Assembly (NCBI RefSeq): GCF_015711605.1
Contig: NZ_JABTEZ010000002.1
Location: 1,426,001 to 1,490,000, forward strand
Length of the DNA stretch: 64,000 bases
Direction of reading: 5' to 3'
From: Planomonospora sp. ID67723
GTDB taxonomy: Bacteria; Actinomycetota; Actinomycetes; Streptosporangiales; Streptosporangiaceae
Part shown: positions 39,315 through 48,517 of the stretch, one piece after another
Layout of the letters: every line of letters begins with the position of its first letter
Numbering within the stretch: the first letter of the stretch is position 1
Made by a program: the position numbers and the translations under genes
The notes under the pieces: model-generated
Seen by the model: the letters and a program-made list of their open reading frames with translations, nothing else
Databases searched by the model: none
What the model was told of the DNA's origin: nothing

Positions 39315-41657
39315 ATGCGTGCTTTATCCCGGGCGCTCGCCGCCCTCGCGGCCGTCGGCGTCACCGCCGCCGGCGTCGCGGCTCTCACCTCGACTCCGGC
39401 GCTGGCCGCGCCGGGCTCCGTCGTCGTCAGCCAGGTCTACGGCGGCGGCGGCAACAGCGGCGCCCCGTTCGCCAACGACTTCGTGGAGCTGTTCAACCGC
39501 AGCTCCGCCCCGGTCGCCCTGGACGGCTGGTCCGTCCAGTACGGCAGCGCCACCGGCACCGGCACCTTCGGGTCCGGCACGGTGCCCCTGTCCGGCACCC
39601 TGGCGCCCGGCCAGTACCACCTGGTCCAGCTCGCCGGCGGGGCCAACGGCGCCGCGCTGCCCGCGCCCGACAGCACCGGCTCGATCAACATGAGCGGGAG
39701 CGCGGGCAAGGTCGTCCTGGTCCGCTCGGCCGAAGGGCTGGCCTGCAACGGCGGCTCCGTGCCCTGCACCCCCGAGCAGACCGCGCTCATCGCCGACCTC
39801 GTCGGCTACGGCAGCGCCAACTACTTCGAGGGCACCGCCGCCCCCGGCCTGTCCGCCACCACGGCCGGACTCCGCGGGAACCACGGCTGCGCCGACACCG
39901 ACGCCAACGGCACGGACTTCGAGGCCGCCGCGCCGGCGCCGCGCAACCGGGCCACCACCCCGGCGCCCTGCGGCGACGTCACCCCGACGCCGACTCCCAC
40001 GCCGAGCCCGACCCCGACGGGCGAGCCGTGCGAGACCCCCGCGACGCATCAGATCGCCCAGGTCCAGGGCAGCGGCGACGCCAGCCCGATCGTCGGCCAG
40101 ACCGTCCGCGTCGAGGGCGTGGTGACCGCCGACTTCCAGCAGGGCAACCAGCTCAACGGGTTCTTCCTGCAGGACCCGACCCCGGACGCCGACCCGGCCA
40201 CCTCCGACGGCCTGTTCGCCTTCGCCCGCGCCTCCTTCAAGGACGTCAAGGCCGGTGACCGCGTGCTGGTCACCGGCAAGGTCGTGGAGTTCAACGGCTG
40301 GACCGAGATCTCCCCGGTCGCCGCCGTGGACGTCTGCGGCACCGGCACGATCGCCCCGGCCAGGCAGAACCTGCCGCGCGCCGAGGGCACGACCTTCGAG
40401 CCGGTCGAGAGCATGCTCGTCACCTTCCCCGAGCCGCTCACCGTCACCGACCACTACAACCTGGGCCGTTACGGCGAGATCAACCTCGCCTCCGACGGAC
40501 GGGTGTACCAGCCGACCGACCGGCCGGGCGTGGACGCCGCCAGGAACGCGCGCCGCACCCTCCTCGTGGACGACGGCTCCACCGCGGAGAATCCGCCGGT
40601 CATCCCGCACACCGACCCGCGCGTGGTCCGGCTGGGCGACACCACGCTCGGCGTCACCGGCGTGGTGGGCTACGGCTTCGGCAAGTACCGGCTCCAGCCC
40701 ACCAAGCCGATCACGTTCCTGCGCACCAGCCCGCGCCTGTCCAAGCCGCTCCCGGTGGGCGGCAACGTCAAGGTGGCCAGCTTCAACACCCTCAACTGGT
40801 TCACCACCCTGGGCTCGCGCGGCGCGAACACCGCCGAGGAGCAGAAGCGGCAGCTGGCCAAGCTGGTCGCCGCGCTGAAGGGCATGGACGCCGACGTGGT
40901 GGGCCTGATGGAGGTCCAGAACAACGGCCAGACCGCGCTCCAGGCGCTGGTCGACGCGCTCAACGCCGAGGTCGGCGCGGGCACCTACGCGGCGCTCGCC
41001 CACCCGTACCCCGGCACCGACCTCATCCACGTGGCGATGATCTACAAGCCCGCCAAGGTGAAGCTCGTCGGCGCGGCCCAGTCCTCGACGGACCCGGTCT
41101 TCCGGCGGCCCCCGCTGATCCAGACCTTCCGCCGGGTCCAGGGCGGCCAGCCGTTCACGGTGCTCGTCAACCACTTCAAGTCGAAGGGCTGCGACGCCCA
41201 GGCCACCGGCCCGGACGCCGACGCGGGCGACGGCCAGAGCTGCTACAACGGAGAGCGCGTCCGCCAGGCGCGGGCCACGCTCGGCCTGATCGAGAGCCTG
41301 GACCTGCCCAACCCGCTGGTCCTGGGCGACCTCAACGCCTACGGCGAGGAGGACCCGATCGACACCCTGGAGGCCGGCGGCCTGGACAGCGTGACCAAGA
41401 AGTTCGTCCCGGCGCCGCTGCGCTACAGCTACCTCTTCGACGGCCAGCTCGGCGAGCTCGACCACGCCCTGGCCGGCAGCCAGCTGCTCAAGCGGGTGAC
41501 CGGCGCCACGATCTGGCACATCAACTCGGATGAGACCAGGTCTCTCGACTACAACATGGAGTACAACCCGCCGGGCCTGTACGCGCCCGACGCGTTCCGC
41601 TCCTCCGACCACGACCCCGTGATCATCGGCCTGCGCCTGCCGGGCGGCAAGCACTGA
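39315..41657 (+). CDS. ExeM/NucH-type extracellular endonuclease
   Basis: This encodes 780 residues. A Sec signal (ALAALAAVGVTAAGVAAL, cleaved after ALA) is followed by an N-terminal lamin-tail domain (VVVSQVYGGGGNSGAPFAND, FVELFNRSSAPVALDGW), a Pro/Thr linker (about residues 224-236), an OB-like region and a C-terminal endonuclease/exonuclease/phosphatase domain. Catalytic motifs are VASFNTLNWF, LMEVQNNG, LVNHFKSKG, VLGDLNAYG and SSDHDPVIIG. Such enzymes degrade extracellular DNA for phosphate or nutrient use. TACGCT ends 6 nt before the ATG, suggesting a leaderless message. The IS630 element lies 120 bp upstream. Confidence 0.93.
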   Translation: MRALSRALAALAAVGVTAAGVAALTSTPALAAPGSVVVSQVYGGGGNSGAPFANDFVELFNRSSAPVALDGWSVQYGSATGTGTFGSGTVPLSGTLAPGQYHLVQLAGGANGAALPAPDSTGSINMSGSAGKVVLVRSAEGLACNGGSVPCTPEQTALIADLVGYGSANYFEGTAAPGLSATTAGLRGNHGCADTDANGTDFEAAAPAPRNRATTPAPCGDVTPTPTPTPSPTPTGEPCETPATHQIAQVQGSGDASPIVGQTVRVEGVVTADFQQGNQLNGFFLQDPTPDADPATSDGLFAFARASFKDVKAGDRVLVTGKVVEFNGWTEISPVAAVDVCGTGTIAPARQNLPRAEGTTFEPVESMLVTFPEPLTVTDHYNLGRYGEINLASDGRVYQPTDRPGVDAARNARRTLLVDDGSTAENPPVIPHTDPRVVRLGDTTLGVTGVVGYGFGKYRLQPTKPITFLRTSPRLSKPLPVGGNVKVASFNTLNWFTTLGSRGANTAEEQKRQLAKLVAALKGMDADVVGLMEVQNNGQTALQALVDALNAEVGAGTYAALAHPYPGTDLIHVAMIYKPAKVKLVGAAQSSTDPVFRRPPLIQTFRRVQGGQPFTVLVNHFKSKGCDAQATGPDADAGDGQSCYNGERVRQARATLGLIESLDLPNPLVLGDLNAYGEEDPIDTLEAGGLDSVTKKFVPAPLRYSYLFDGQLGELDHALAGSQLLKRVTGATIWHINSDETRSLDYNMEYNPPGLYAPDAFRSSDHDPVIIGLRLPGGKH

Positions 41658-41681
41658 GCGTGGACGTCGAGACGTCCGAGA

Positions 41682-41718
41682 GGGGCCTCGCCCCGCCGTC
41701 ACCGGCGGAGCGGGGCCC
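41682..41718 (+). terminator. Terminator of the nuclease gene
   Basis: A long G/C-rich hairpin (GCCCCGCCG ... CGGCGG-AG-CGGGGC with TCAC loop) lies 25 bp past the stop and is followed by CCTT. Confidence 0.65.
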
Positions 41719-41828
41719 CTTCCCCGTCCCCTCACGCAGGTTCGGGGGCAGGCTTGTCGCAGGTCATGTCCCCGCCCGATCGGTCCGCGCCGACGGCATG
41801 CCGGCTTCGGAGCAGACCGCTGAGGCCG

Positions 41829-42467
41829 TCACCGGCGGTGCACGCTCACCGCGTAGCCGCCCCCGTCGTAAGGGGCCCCGTCCCACGTCGCCAGGCGCCG
41901 CTCCAGGACCAGGCCCGCCGCCGCGCACCACGCGTCGTACTCCGGCAGCCCGGTGGGGGCCGAGGCCAGCGGGAGGTGCTCGGCGTCCAGCCCGAACCCG
42001 GCTACCAGCCTCCCCTCCGGCCGCAGCAGCGCGGCGAGCCGCCGTACGGTCTGCGCCTCGGTCCCCGGCGCGAGCAGCGGGATCACGTTTCCCGCGGTGA
42101 CGACCAGGTCGAAGAGCCTTTCCTCGTCCGGGCCGCCCTCCCCGGCGAGAACGGCCGGGTCGAGGGTGCTCAGGTCGGCCGTCATCCACCTCAGCCCGGG
42201 TGCGCGGCTCCGTGCCACCGCGAGCATGGACTCGTCCAGATCGACGCCCACGCATTCGTAGCCCAGCTCGGCCAGCCGGATCGCCACCCGCCCCGTGCCG
42301 CATCCGGCGTCCAGCACCCGCGCCCCCGCGGGGGCCAGTGTCGCGCAGAACCGCGCCTCCCCGTGCACGTCCGCGCCCGAGGCGGCCAGTTCGGCGAACC
42401 GCGCCGCATACCGCTCTCCGGCGTTCCCGCCCGTGATCTCCGCCCAGCGGCTTGTCGACTCTCCCAT
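41829..42467 (-). CDS. SAM-dependent methyltransferase
   Basis: This encodes 212 residues from ATG 42467; a GTG at 42515 is possible but lacks a ribosome site. The class I fold is shown by motif I VLDAGCGTGRVAIRL, the acidic motif II GVDLDESML and FDLVVTAGNVIPLLAPG. The first 30 residues (RWAEITGGNAGERYAARFAE) are a typical N-terminal helix. The substrate is not predictable. It stands alone on the minus strand between the nuclease and thioredoxin, divergent from the latter. Confidence 0.88.
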   Translation of the reverse strand: MGESTSRWAEITGGNAGERYAARFAELAASGADVHGEARFCATLAPAGARVLDAGCGTGRVAIRLAELGYECVGVDLDESMLAVARSRAPGLRWMTADLSTLDPAVLAGEGGPDEERLFDLVVTAGNVIPLLAPGTEAQTVRRLAALLRPEGRLVAGFGLDAEHLPLASAPTGLPEYDAWCAAAGLVLERRLATWDGAPYDGGGYAVSVHRR

Positions 42468-42595
42468 CGGCCCAGGATCCCATCCGGCCGGGCCCGCCCG
42501 TCCCGCGGTTTCCACCGGGAGCAGGGGATGGAATGCTCAGCCGGGGTACGGGGTTATGCGAGCCGTACAGACGCCCGAGACAAGAGGAGCCAGTG

Positions 42596-42964
42596 GTGGC
42601 GACCATCGAGGTAACCGAGAAGAACTTCAACGAGATCGCCGACCAGGGGATCGTCCTGCTGGACTTCTGGGCGGCCTGGTGCGGACCGTGCCGGACGTTC
42701 GGGCCCATCTTCGAGAAGGCCTCCGAGAAGCACGAGGACATCACCTTCGGCAAGATCGACACCGAGGCGGAGCAGGCGCTGGCCCAGGGGTTCGACATCA
42801 CGTCGATCCCGACCGTCATGGCCATCCGCGACGGCATCGTCGTCTTCGCCCAGCCGGGCGCGCTGCCCGCGCCCGCCCTGGAGGACCTGATCACCCAGGT
42901 CCGCGCGCTCGACATGGAGGCGATCCGCACCGAGCTCGCGAGCGAACTGGGCGCGCAGAACTGA
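42596..42964 (+). CDS. Thioredoxin
   Basis: This encodes 122 residues from GTG 42596, which is 6 nt after GAGGAG; the GTG one codon earlier is too close. The active site is FWAAWCGPCRTFGP (Cys29/Cys32) with the cis-Pro in TSIPTVM. The C-terminus is about 12 residues longer than minimal thioredoxins. It reduces disulfides in the cytoplasm. No thioredoxin reductase is adjacent. A nested hairpin terminator follows. Confidence 0.95.
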   Translation: MATIEVTEKNFNEIADQGIVLLDFWAAWCGPCRTFGPIFEKASEKHEDITFGKIDTEAEQALAQGFDITSIPTVMAIRDGIVVFAQPGALPAPALEDLITQVRALDMEAIRTELASELGAQN

Positions 42965-42987
42965 CGCGCGGGACCGGAGAGCGGCGG

Positions 42988-43019
42988 AAAGCCCCGCGGC
43001 CTGGTGGCCACGGGGCTTT
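42988..43019. terminator. Terminator between thioredoxin and DAHP synthase
   Basis: A nested stem AAAGCCCCG-c-GGCC-TGGT-GGCC-a-CGGGGCTTT with A and T edges can serve both convergent genes. Confidence 0.85.
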
Positions 43020-43075
43020 CGCGGTGTACGGATGGCCTGCCCGGATCCGCCCGGCGGCCTCCGGAGGGGCGGAGC

Positions 43076-44407
43076 TCAGGCCGAGCGGTAGAGCTCGGCC
43101 ACGCGGAAGGCGAGGTCCAGCGACTGGCTCCGGTTGAGGCGGGGATCGCAGGCCGTCTCGTAACGCAGTGCCAGATCGCCTTCGACGATCTCCTGACCGC
43201 CGCCCACGCACTCGGTGACGTCGTCGCCGGTGAACTCGATGTGGATGCCGCCGGGGTGCGTGCCGAGCGCGCGGTGCACCTCGAAGAATCCGGCCACCTC
43301 GTTCAGCACGTCGTCCAGGCGGCGGGTCTTGTGGCCGCTGGGCGCCTCGAAGGTGTTGCCGTGCATCGGGTCGCAGATCCAGGCCACCTGGGCGCCGCTG
43401 GCCGTGACCTTCTCCACCAGGGAGGGCAGGCGCTCACGGATCTTCGACGCGCCCATCCGGGTGATGAAGGTCAGGCGGCCCGGCTCGTCGTCCGGGTTCA
43501 GCTTCTCGATCAGCGCGAGGGCGTCCTCCGGCGTGGTCGTCGGGCCGAGCTTCACACCGATCGGGTTGCGGATGCCGGCGAAGAACTCCACGTGCGCCTG
43601 ATCGAGCTGGCGAGTGCGCTCGCCGATCCAGACCATGTGGGCCGAGACGTCGTACGGCAGGCCGGTTCGGGAGTCGATCCGGGTGAGCGCCTGGTCGTAG
43701 TCCAGGATGAGCGCCTCGTGCGAGGAGTAGAACTCGACGGTGTGGAACTCCTCGGGGTCGGCCCCGCAGGCGCGCATGAACGCCAGCGCCTGGTCGATCT
43801 CGCGGGCGAGCTGCTCGTAGCGCTTGCCGGCCGGGGACTCGGCCACGAAGTCCTGGTTCCACGCGTGCACCTGGCGCAGGTCGGCGTAGCCGCCCTTGGT
43901 GAAGGCCCGGATCAGGTTCAGCGTCACCGCGGAGGAGTGGTAGGCGCGCAGCAGCCGCCACGGGTCGGGGTTGCGGGCCTCGGGGGTGAACTCCAGACCG
44001 TTGACCATGTCGCCGCGGTAGGCCGGCAGCTGCACGCCCTCGCGGGTCTCGGTGCCGCTGGAGCGCGGCTTGGCGAACTGCCCGGCCATCCGGCCGATCT
44101 TCACGACCGGCACCTTCCCCGCGTAGGTGAGCACGATCGCCATCTGCAGCAGCGTCTTGAGCTTGTTGCGTACGGCGTCGGCGGTGGCTCCGGCGAAGGT
44201 CTCGGCGCAGTCGCCGCCCTGCAGCACGAAGGCCTCGCCCCGTGCCACCGCTGCCAGGTCCGCCTTGAGGCTGTCGCACTCTCCGGCGAACACGAGGGGC
44301 GGCAGGCCCTCCAGCTCTGTGACGACCTTCTTCAGCTCGTCGCGGTCGGGCCATTCGGGCTGCTGCGCCGCGGGCAGCCGTCGCCAGGAATCGTGGTTGA
44401 TGCTCAC
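43076..44407 (-). CDS. Class II 3-deoxy-7-phosphoheptulonate synthase
   Basis: This encodes 443 residues from GTG 44407 (VSINHDSWRRLPAAQQPEWP). Class II signatures are FVLQGGDCAETFAGATADAV, VVKIGRMAGQFAKPRSSGTE, GVKLGPTTTPEDAL and WICDPMHGNTFEAPSGHKTR, with the metal-binding Cys in GGDCAE. It condenses PEP and erythrose-4-phosphate, the first step of the shikimate pathway. A class II enzyme as the housekeeping form is typical of actinomycetes. No clear ribosome site precedes the GTG, and a weak TAGGGT hexamer lies about 35 nt upstream. Not in an aro operon here. Confidence 0.95.
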   Translation of the reverse strand: MSINHDSWRRLPAAQQPEWPDRDELKKVVTELEGLPPLVFAGECDSLKADLAAVARGEAFVLQGGDCAETFAGATADAVRNKLKTLLQMAIVLTYAGKVPVVKIGRMAGQFAKPRSSGTETREGVQLPAYRGDMVNGLEFTPEARNPDPWRLLRAYHSSAVTLNLIRAFTKGGYADLRQVHAWNQDFVAESPAGKRYEQLAREIDQALAFMRACGADPEEFHTVEFYSSHEALILDYDQALTRIDSRTGLPYDVSAHMVWIGERTRQLDQAHVEFFAGIRNPIGVKLGPTTTPEDALALIEKLNPDDEPGRLTFITRMGASKIRERLPSLVEKVTASGAQVAWICDPMHGNTFEAPSGHKTRRLDDVLNEVAGFFEVHRALGTHPGGIHIEFTGDDVTECVGGGQEIVEGDLALRYETACDPRLNRSQSLDLAFRVAELYRSA

Positions 44408-44544
44408 GAATGACAGGCTATTGCAAGCCGCCTGGCGAACAGACCCTAATGTCCACGTAGTGAGAAAGTCTTTTTCCCTGGTGAGACCCCGCGGGTGATG
44501 CGGGATCCGGAGAGGGGGCGGGATCGGGCCCGCGTGCCCCCGCG

Positions 44545-45762
44545 TCACACCCGGGCGCGCGCCTCGGGGGTGCGCACGTGCTCGGGGCGTACGCCCAGGC
44601 CGACGAAGCGGCGGACGAGGGGCGCGACCACAGGGAGTCGGGAGAGGCCGCGCGGGAGCCGCACCGGCCCGGCGTCTCCGGCCAGGACCGGGCGGATCAG
44701 CCGGTTCTGGACCATCCGCTGGGCGAACTGGGTGATCGCGGTCGGCGGAGTGCGCCGCCGCTGCACCCGGGCCAGCAGCGACTCGGGGATCTCGCCACCG
44801 GCCAGCAGCGGCCCGGCCAGCAGATTGGCGGCGGCCACGGCGTCCTGCACGGCCAGGTTGATGCCGACGCCGAAGACCGGGGACATGGCGTGCGCGGCGT
44901 CGCCGATCACCAGTAGCCCGGGGCGGTGCCAGCGGCGCAGCCGGTTGAGCGCCACCGACAGCACGCTGACGTCGTCGAAGTCCTCGATCAACTCGGCGCG
45001 GTCGCCGAGGAAGGGCAGCATCCGGGCCACCGGCTCGCGCAGCGCCCCGGCGCCCCGGCCCTGCAGCGACTCGAAGCCGCCCTTGGGGATCACGTAGGCG
45101 AGCTGCCAGTAGCTCTCCCGGTTGATCGAGACCATCAGATGACCGGTGGAGACCCGCAGGAACGTCTCATCGGGGTCGGTGGGCTCCCGGGGCAGCCGGA
45201 ACCAGAGCACGTCCATCGGGGCCCCGTGCTCGACCGGCACCAGCCCGGCGGCCCGGCGCACGTCGGAGCGGCGGCCGTCGGCGGCCACGGTGAGCGCGGC
45301 CCGCAGCTCGTGCTCCCCGTCGGGGCCGCGGTAGCGGACGCCGCGCACGCTGCCGCCCTCCCGGACCACTCCGGTCACCTCGGCGTTCATGACGAGGCGG
45401 AAGCCCGGGTAGCGCGCGGCGGCGGCGGTCACGAGGTTGAGGAAGTCCCACTGCGGGACGAACGCGATGTAGCGGTACCGGCCCGGGAGCTTCGACAGGT
45501 CGGCGAGAGGGATCTCGGCGTCGTCGGTGTGGATCGACACGCGGTGGGTCTTGCGGTGCGGGAGGCGGTGGAACTCCTCCGCCAGGCCGAGCTCGTCGAG
45601 GACCTGCAGGGTCGAGGGGTGGATGGTGTCACCCCGGAAGTCGCGCAGGAAGTCGGCGTGTTTCTCCAGGAGCGTCACCTGGACGCCCGCACGGGCCAGC
45701 AGCAGCGCCAGCACGGCCCCCGCGGGGCCGCCCCCGGCGATCACACATGTGTTCCGGCTCAT
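44545..45762 (-). CDS. FAD-dependent aromatic-type monooxygenase
   Basis: This encodes 405 residues. The N-terminal FAD Rossmann motif is VIAGGGPAGAVLALLLARAG, followed by the DG motif VAADGRRSDVR and the second FAD motif LVIGDAAHAMSPVFGVGINL, the group A flavin monooxygenase pattern (PHBH/UbiH-like). It probably hydroxylates an aromatic or polyketide-type substrate with NAD(P)H and O2. It is the only gene on its transcript; no biosynthetic cluster surrounds it. Confidence 0.93.
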   Translation of the reverse strand: MSRNTCVIAGGGPAGAVLALLLARAGVQVTLLEKHADFLRDFRGDTIHPSTLQVLDELGLAEEFHRLPHRKTHRVSIHTDDAEIPLADLSKLPGRYRYIAFVPQWDFLNLVTAAAARYPGFRLVMNAEVTGVVREGGSVRGVRYRGPDGEHELRAALTVAADGRRSDVRRAAGLVPVEHGAPMDVLWFRLPREPTDPDETFLRVSTGHLMVSINRESYWQLAYVIPKGGFESLQGRGAGALREPVARMLPFLGDRAELIEDFDDVSVLSVALNRLRRWHRPGLLVIGDAAHAMSPVFGVGINLAVQDAVAAANLLAGPLLAGGEIPESLLARVQRRRTPPTAITQFAQRMVQNRLIRPVLAGDAGPVRLPRGLSRLPVVAPLVRRFVGLGVRPEHVRTPEARARV

Positions 45763-45872
45763 AATTCATCACCCATTGAAATTATGGCACGGAACCCTCT
45801 GCGGGGGAACGGGCGCCGGGATCCGCCTGGGGGCTGAGGCGCGGGCACGCGGGTTGCGGCAGAGTGCGCGGC

Positions 45873-46036
45873 ATGACCGTCTACGAGACCGAACGCCTGA
45901 TCATCCGTGAGTGGACCGCCGGACGGGCCGACCTCGACCGGCCGTCTGCCGCAGGCTCGGCATGGTCCCTCTCGGCAGGACCCGCCGCTTCTTCGGCCTG
46001 GAATCGGAGATGTTCCGGCTCCGGCGGGACGGTTGA
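45873..46036 (+). pseudogene. GNAT acetyltransferase remnant (internal deletion and frameshift)
   Basis: The N-terminus MTVYETERLIIREWTA is the start of a RimJ-type GNAT acetyltransferase. After about 25 codons the frame changes, and a second frame encodes CRRLGMVPLGRTRRFFGLES, then EMFRLRRDG and a stop, matching a GNAT C-terminus. The central acetyl-CoA-binding region, roughly 120-140 residues, is missing. The ATG is 110 bp from the divergent monooxygenase. Clear remnant of a formerly functional gene. Confidence 0.75.
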
Positions 46037-46130
46037 GCGTCCCCTGCGGAATCACCGTGCGCTTTAATCCGATTACGGATTGATATGGACGGGTAACGAT
46101 AGGGACGAACCACCATCGGGGGGATGAGAA

Positions 46131-46427
46131 ATGATCAGTATGCTTCACAAGATGGGCGTGAAGTCCGGCCTGATGTACGGCGCGGGCATCGCTTCGATCG
46201 GCCTGTCGTTCGCGTCATGGCTGACCTCCAAGAACGTCGAGAACGCCAGCCTCGCCCGGGCGGACCGCTGGGGCATCTTCATCGGCGAGTGGGCGCCCAC
46301 CTTCTTCGCCATGGGCATCGCCCTGCGCATCGAGGAGACCCACGCGAGCAACGCCCAACTGTCGGAGCGCGAGATGTTCGACAGCACCTACGCCGAGGGC
46401 CGGATGCCCTCGCACGCCCGGGTGTAG
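46131..46427 (+). CDS. Small membrane protein, unknown function
   Basis: This encodes 98 residues with a GGGGGATGAGAA leader before the ATG. Two hydrophobic segments (GLMYGAGIASIGLSFASWL and GEWAPTFFAMGIALRI) flank a short polar loop, and the C-terminus is cytoplasmic-like and charged (EREMFDSTYAEGRMP). The architecture is a two-helix hairpin. No family is recognised. A 14-bp perfect hairpin terminator follows 12 bp after the stop. Confidence 0.8.
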   Translation: MISMLHKMGVKSGLMYGAGIASIGLSFASWLTSKNVENASLARADRWGIFIGEWAPTFFAMGIALRIEETHASNAQLSEREMFDSTYAEGRMPSHARV

Positions 46428-46439
46428 CCGGACACCTGC

Positions 46440-46474
46440 GGACGGGCCGCGCCTGACAGGGGCGCGGCCCGTCC
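46440..46474. terminator. Terminator between small membrane protein and phosphotransferase
   Basis: A perfect 14-bp stem (46440-46453 with 46461-46474) with a 7-nt loop serves the rightward gene and possibly the leftward phosphotransferase. Confidence 0.8.
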
Positions 46475-46515
46475 GTGTGCCCGCGGAGCCGCCCGCGGGA
46501 GGGAAGGGGGCGGGG

Positions 46516-47505
46516 CTACCGGCCCGAGGAGCGCAGCAGGTCGAGGGCGCGGACGACGGCGGCGGCGCTGAGGTCGCGCAGGGGGGCGTACTCCTCCTCC
46601 GGATACTGGCGCGGGCCGTTCTCGACGAGAAGGATCAGGGCGAGGTAGGCCCGGTAGAGGGCCATCCGCACCAGGGCGCCCTCGTCGAAGGGGACGACGC
46701 CACCCGCCTCGCGGTATCCGGCCACGATCTCGTCGCTCTCCTCGAGCTCACCGAAGATCGTCGGGGTGACGAAGTCGGCCAGGGGGTCGCCCCAGAAGGC
46801 GCGCTCGTGATCGATGATCGCCTGGATCCGGGCCGGGCCGCCGTTCACGGAGCCGGGGGTGAGGAAGACGTTGCCCGGCCAGACGTCGAAGTGGACCAGC
46901 GACGGCACGCTCACCTCGTCGAGGGCCCACGCGGCCGATGCGACGGCCGCCGCGATGGAGTCGGCGGGCAGCGGGAGCGCGATGGAATAGCGCCGGGCGT
47001 CGTCCAGGATCGCGCCGGTCATCGACAGGAAGGCCGAGCGCCAGGTCGGCCCGGTCAGCCCGGCGTGCGGGTAGCCGTACACGTCGCCGGTGACGGTGTG
47101 CAGCCGTGCCAGGTGGCCGCCGAGCTCCCTCCGCAGGACTCCGGACGGCGCCTCGGGGGCGTGGTTCCACGCCACCCCGTCCAGCACGGACAGGATCAGG
47201 TAGTCGCCGCCGAGCACCGGGTCGTCGAACCCGGCGCACAGCAGCTCGGGGCCCGGCAGCGGGGCCAGGCGGTAGACCATGGCCTCGGCGCGCAGCAGGT
47301 TGCGCTCGTAGCGGAGCTGCTCGAGCTCGGGCGGGGGCGAGAGCTTGAGCACCACCTCGCGGCCGTCGTCGAGGGCCAGCCGCCAGACCGCGTTGGCGAA
47401 CCCGTCGGTCAGCTCGGCGGAGGAGACGACGCCCGCTCCCAGGGCCCGCCGGATCAGTTCGTCGAGCTCGGTCCCGGTGAGCGCCCGCTTGGTTCTGCTC
47501 TGCAT
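46516..47505 (-). CDS. Phosphotransferase (aminoglycoside phosphotransferase fold)
   Basis: This encodes 329 residues. The ATP-binding lobe includes REVVLKLSPPPELEQ, and the catalytic loop VHFDVWPGNVFL (HxDxxxxN) is followed by the metal-binding Asp in AIIDHERAFWGDPLADF. This fold covers aminoglycoside, choline, fructosamine and homoserine kinases, so antibiotic resistance cannot be claimed. The aldose epimerase gene lies 51 bp upstream in the same direction, suggesting co-transcription and perhaps a sugar-type substrate. Confidence 0.88.
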   Translation of the reverse strand: MQSRTKRALTGTELDELIRRALGAGVVSSAELTDGFANAVWRLALDDGREVVLKLSPPPELEQLRYERNLLRAEAMVYRLAPLPGPELLCAGFDDPVLGGDYLILSVLDGVAWNHAPEAPSGVLRRELGGHLARLHTVTGDVYGYPHAGLTGPTWRSAFLSMTGAILDDARRYSIALPLPADSIAAAVASAAWALDEVSVPSLVHFDVWPGNVFLTPGSVNGGPARIQAIIDHERAFWGDPLADFVTPTIFGELEESDEIVAGYREAGGVVPFDEGALVRMALYRAYLALILLVENGPRQYPEEEYAPLRDLSAAAVVRALDLLRSSGR

Positions 47506-47556
47506 CGCCTCTCCTCGGATGACGGCGTCGGTGAGGGCCTGGATCGCCGGAGGCGC

Positions 47557-48438
47557 TCAGCAGGGGAAGATCGTCCAGGAGTGCTCGGCCTTCTCCCCGG
47601 GCTGGAGGACGATGAGGTCGGTACCGGAGTTGAAGGCGTCCGGCGGGCAGGTCATCGGCTCGACGGCCAGCCCGGCGTGGTCGAGCCCGGTTCCGGTGCA
47701 CACCTGCACCCAGGGCATCGCCGCCGCCTCCCATCGGATTCCGACGCCGCCCTCCGGACCGCGCACCCGTACTCCGGCCAGCCCGTCGTCCTCCGGGACG
47801 AGCCCGGTGAAGGCGTGGTCCACGGCGGTGGCGCCGACGACGCGCGCGGTCCTGAAGTCGTACGGCGTCGCCGAGACGTCCTCCAGGGAACGGGGCAGCA
47901 GCGCCTCGTCCACGAGCAGCACCCGGCCGGCGGGAAGATGGAGCTCGTACTCCTCGACGTCGCCGCCGGCCAGCAGCCACGGGTGCGGGCCGCAGCCGTA
48001 CGGCGCGGCCTCCTCACCGAGGTTCTGGGCGGTGAGCGTCGTGGTCAGCCCCTCGGGGGCCAGGGTGTAGAGCACCTGCAGGGCCAGGGTGAACGGGTAG
48101 CCGGGGACCGGGGTGATCGTGTGCGCCAGCCGTACGTGGTCCCGGCCGTCCTCCACCGCCTCCCACGCGACCTCGGCGACCAGCCCGTGCAGGGCGTTGC
48201 CGCGGTCCTCCTCGTTGACGGGCAGGCGGTGGGCCCGCCCGGCGAAGCTGTAGGAGGCGCCGCCGACCCGGTTGGGCCAGGGGGCGAGCAGGGTGCCGCT
48301 GTAGCAGGGGATCGCGCCGTCGGCGGGCCAGCTCGTCACCAGGTCGCGCTCACCGCGGCGGAGCACGCGCAGGGCCGCGGCCCGCTCGGTGATCTCGGCG
48401 CGCAGGGCGCCGCTGCTGAGGGTGAACTGCCGGGACAC
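47557..48438 (-). CDS. Aldose 1-epimerase family protein
   Basis: This encodes 293 residues from GTG 48438, preceded by AAAGGA; the ATG at 48492 has no ribosome site. The galactose mutarotase-like signatures are YSGTLLAPWPNRVGGASYSF, GNALHGLVAEVAWEAVE and YGCGPHPWLLAGG, with the catalytic Glu probably near VCTGTGLDHAGLAVEPM. It interconverts sugar anomers. It sits 79 bp downstream of the cebR stop and may serve the beta-glucosidase pathway, which releases beta-glucose. Confidence 0.9.
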   Translation of the reverse strand: MSRQFTLSSGALRAEITERAAALRVLRRGERDLVTSWPADGAIPCYSGTLLAPWPNRVGGASYSFAGRAHRLPVNEEDRGNALHGLVAEVAWEAVEDGRDHVRLAHTITPVPGYPFTLALQVLYTLAPEGLTTTLTAQNLGEEAAPYGCGPHPWLLAGGDVEEYELHLPAGRVLLVDEALLPRSLEDVSATPYDFRTARVVGATAVDHAFTGLVPEDDGLAGVRVRGPEGGVGIRWEAAAMPWVQVCTGTGLDHAGLAVEPMTCPPDAFNSGTDLIVLQPGEKAEHSWTIFPC

Positions 48439-48517
48439 GGGGGGTCCTTTCGCCAGGGGGACGACGGAGGTGGAGGGATGCCGCCGGCTCACGGATGCGC
48501 AGGCGAGCCGGCGCCGG

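Noticed and set aside
46516-47505. Aminoglycoside resistance
   Set aside because: The phosphotransferase fold is shared by many kinases; the neighbourhood is sugar metabolism, and no resistance-specific motif was seen.
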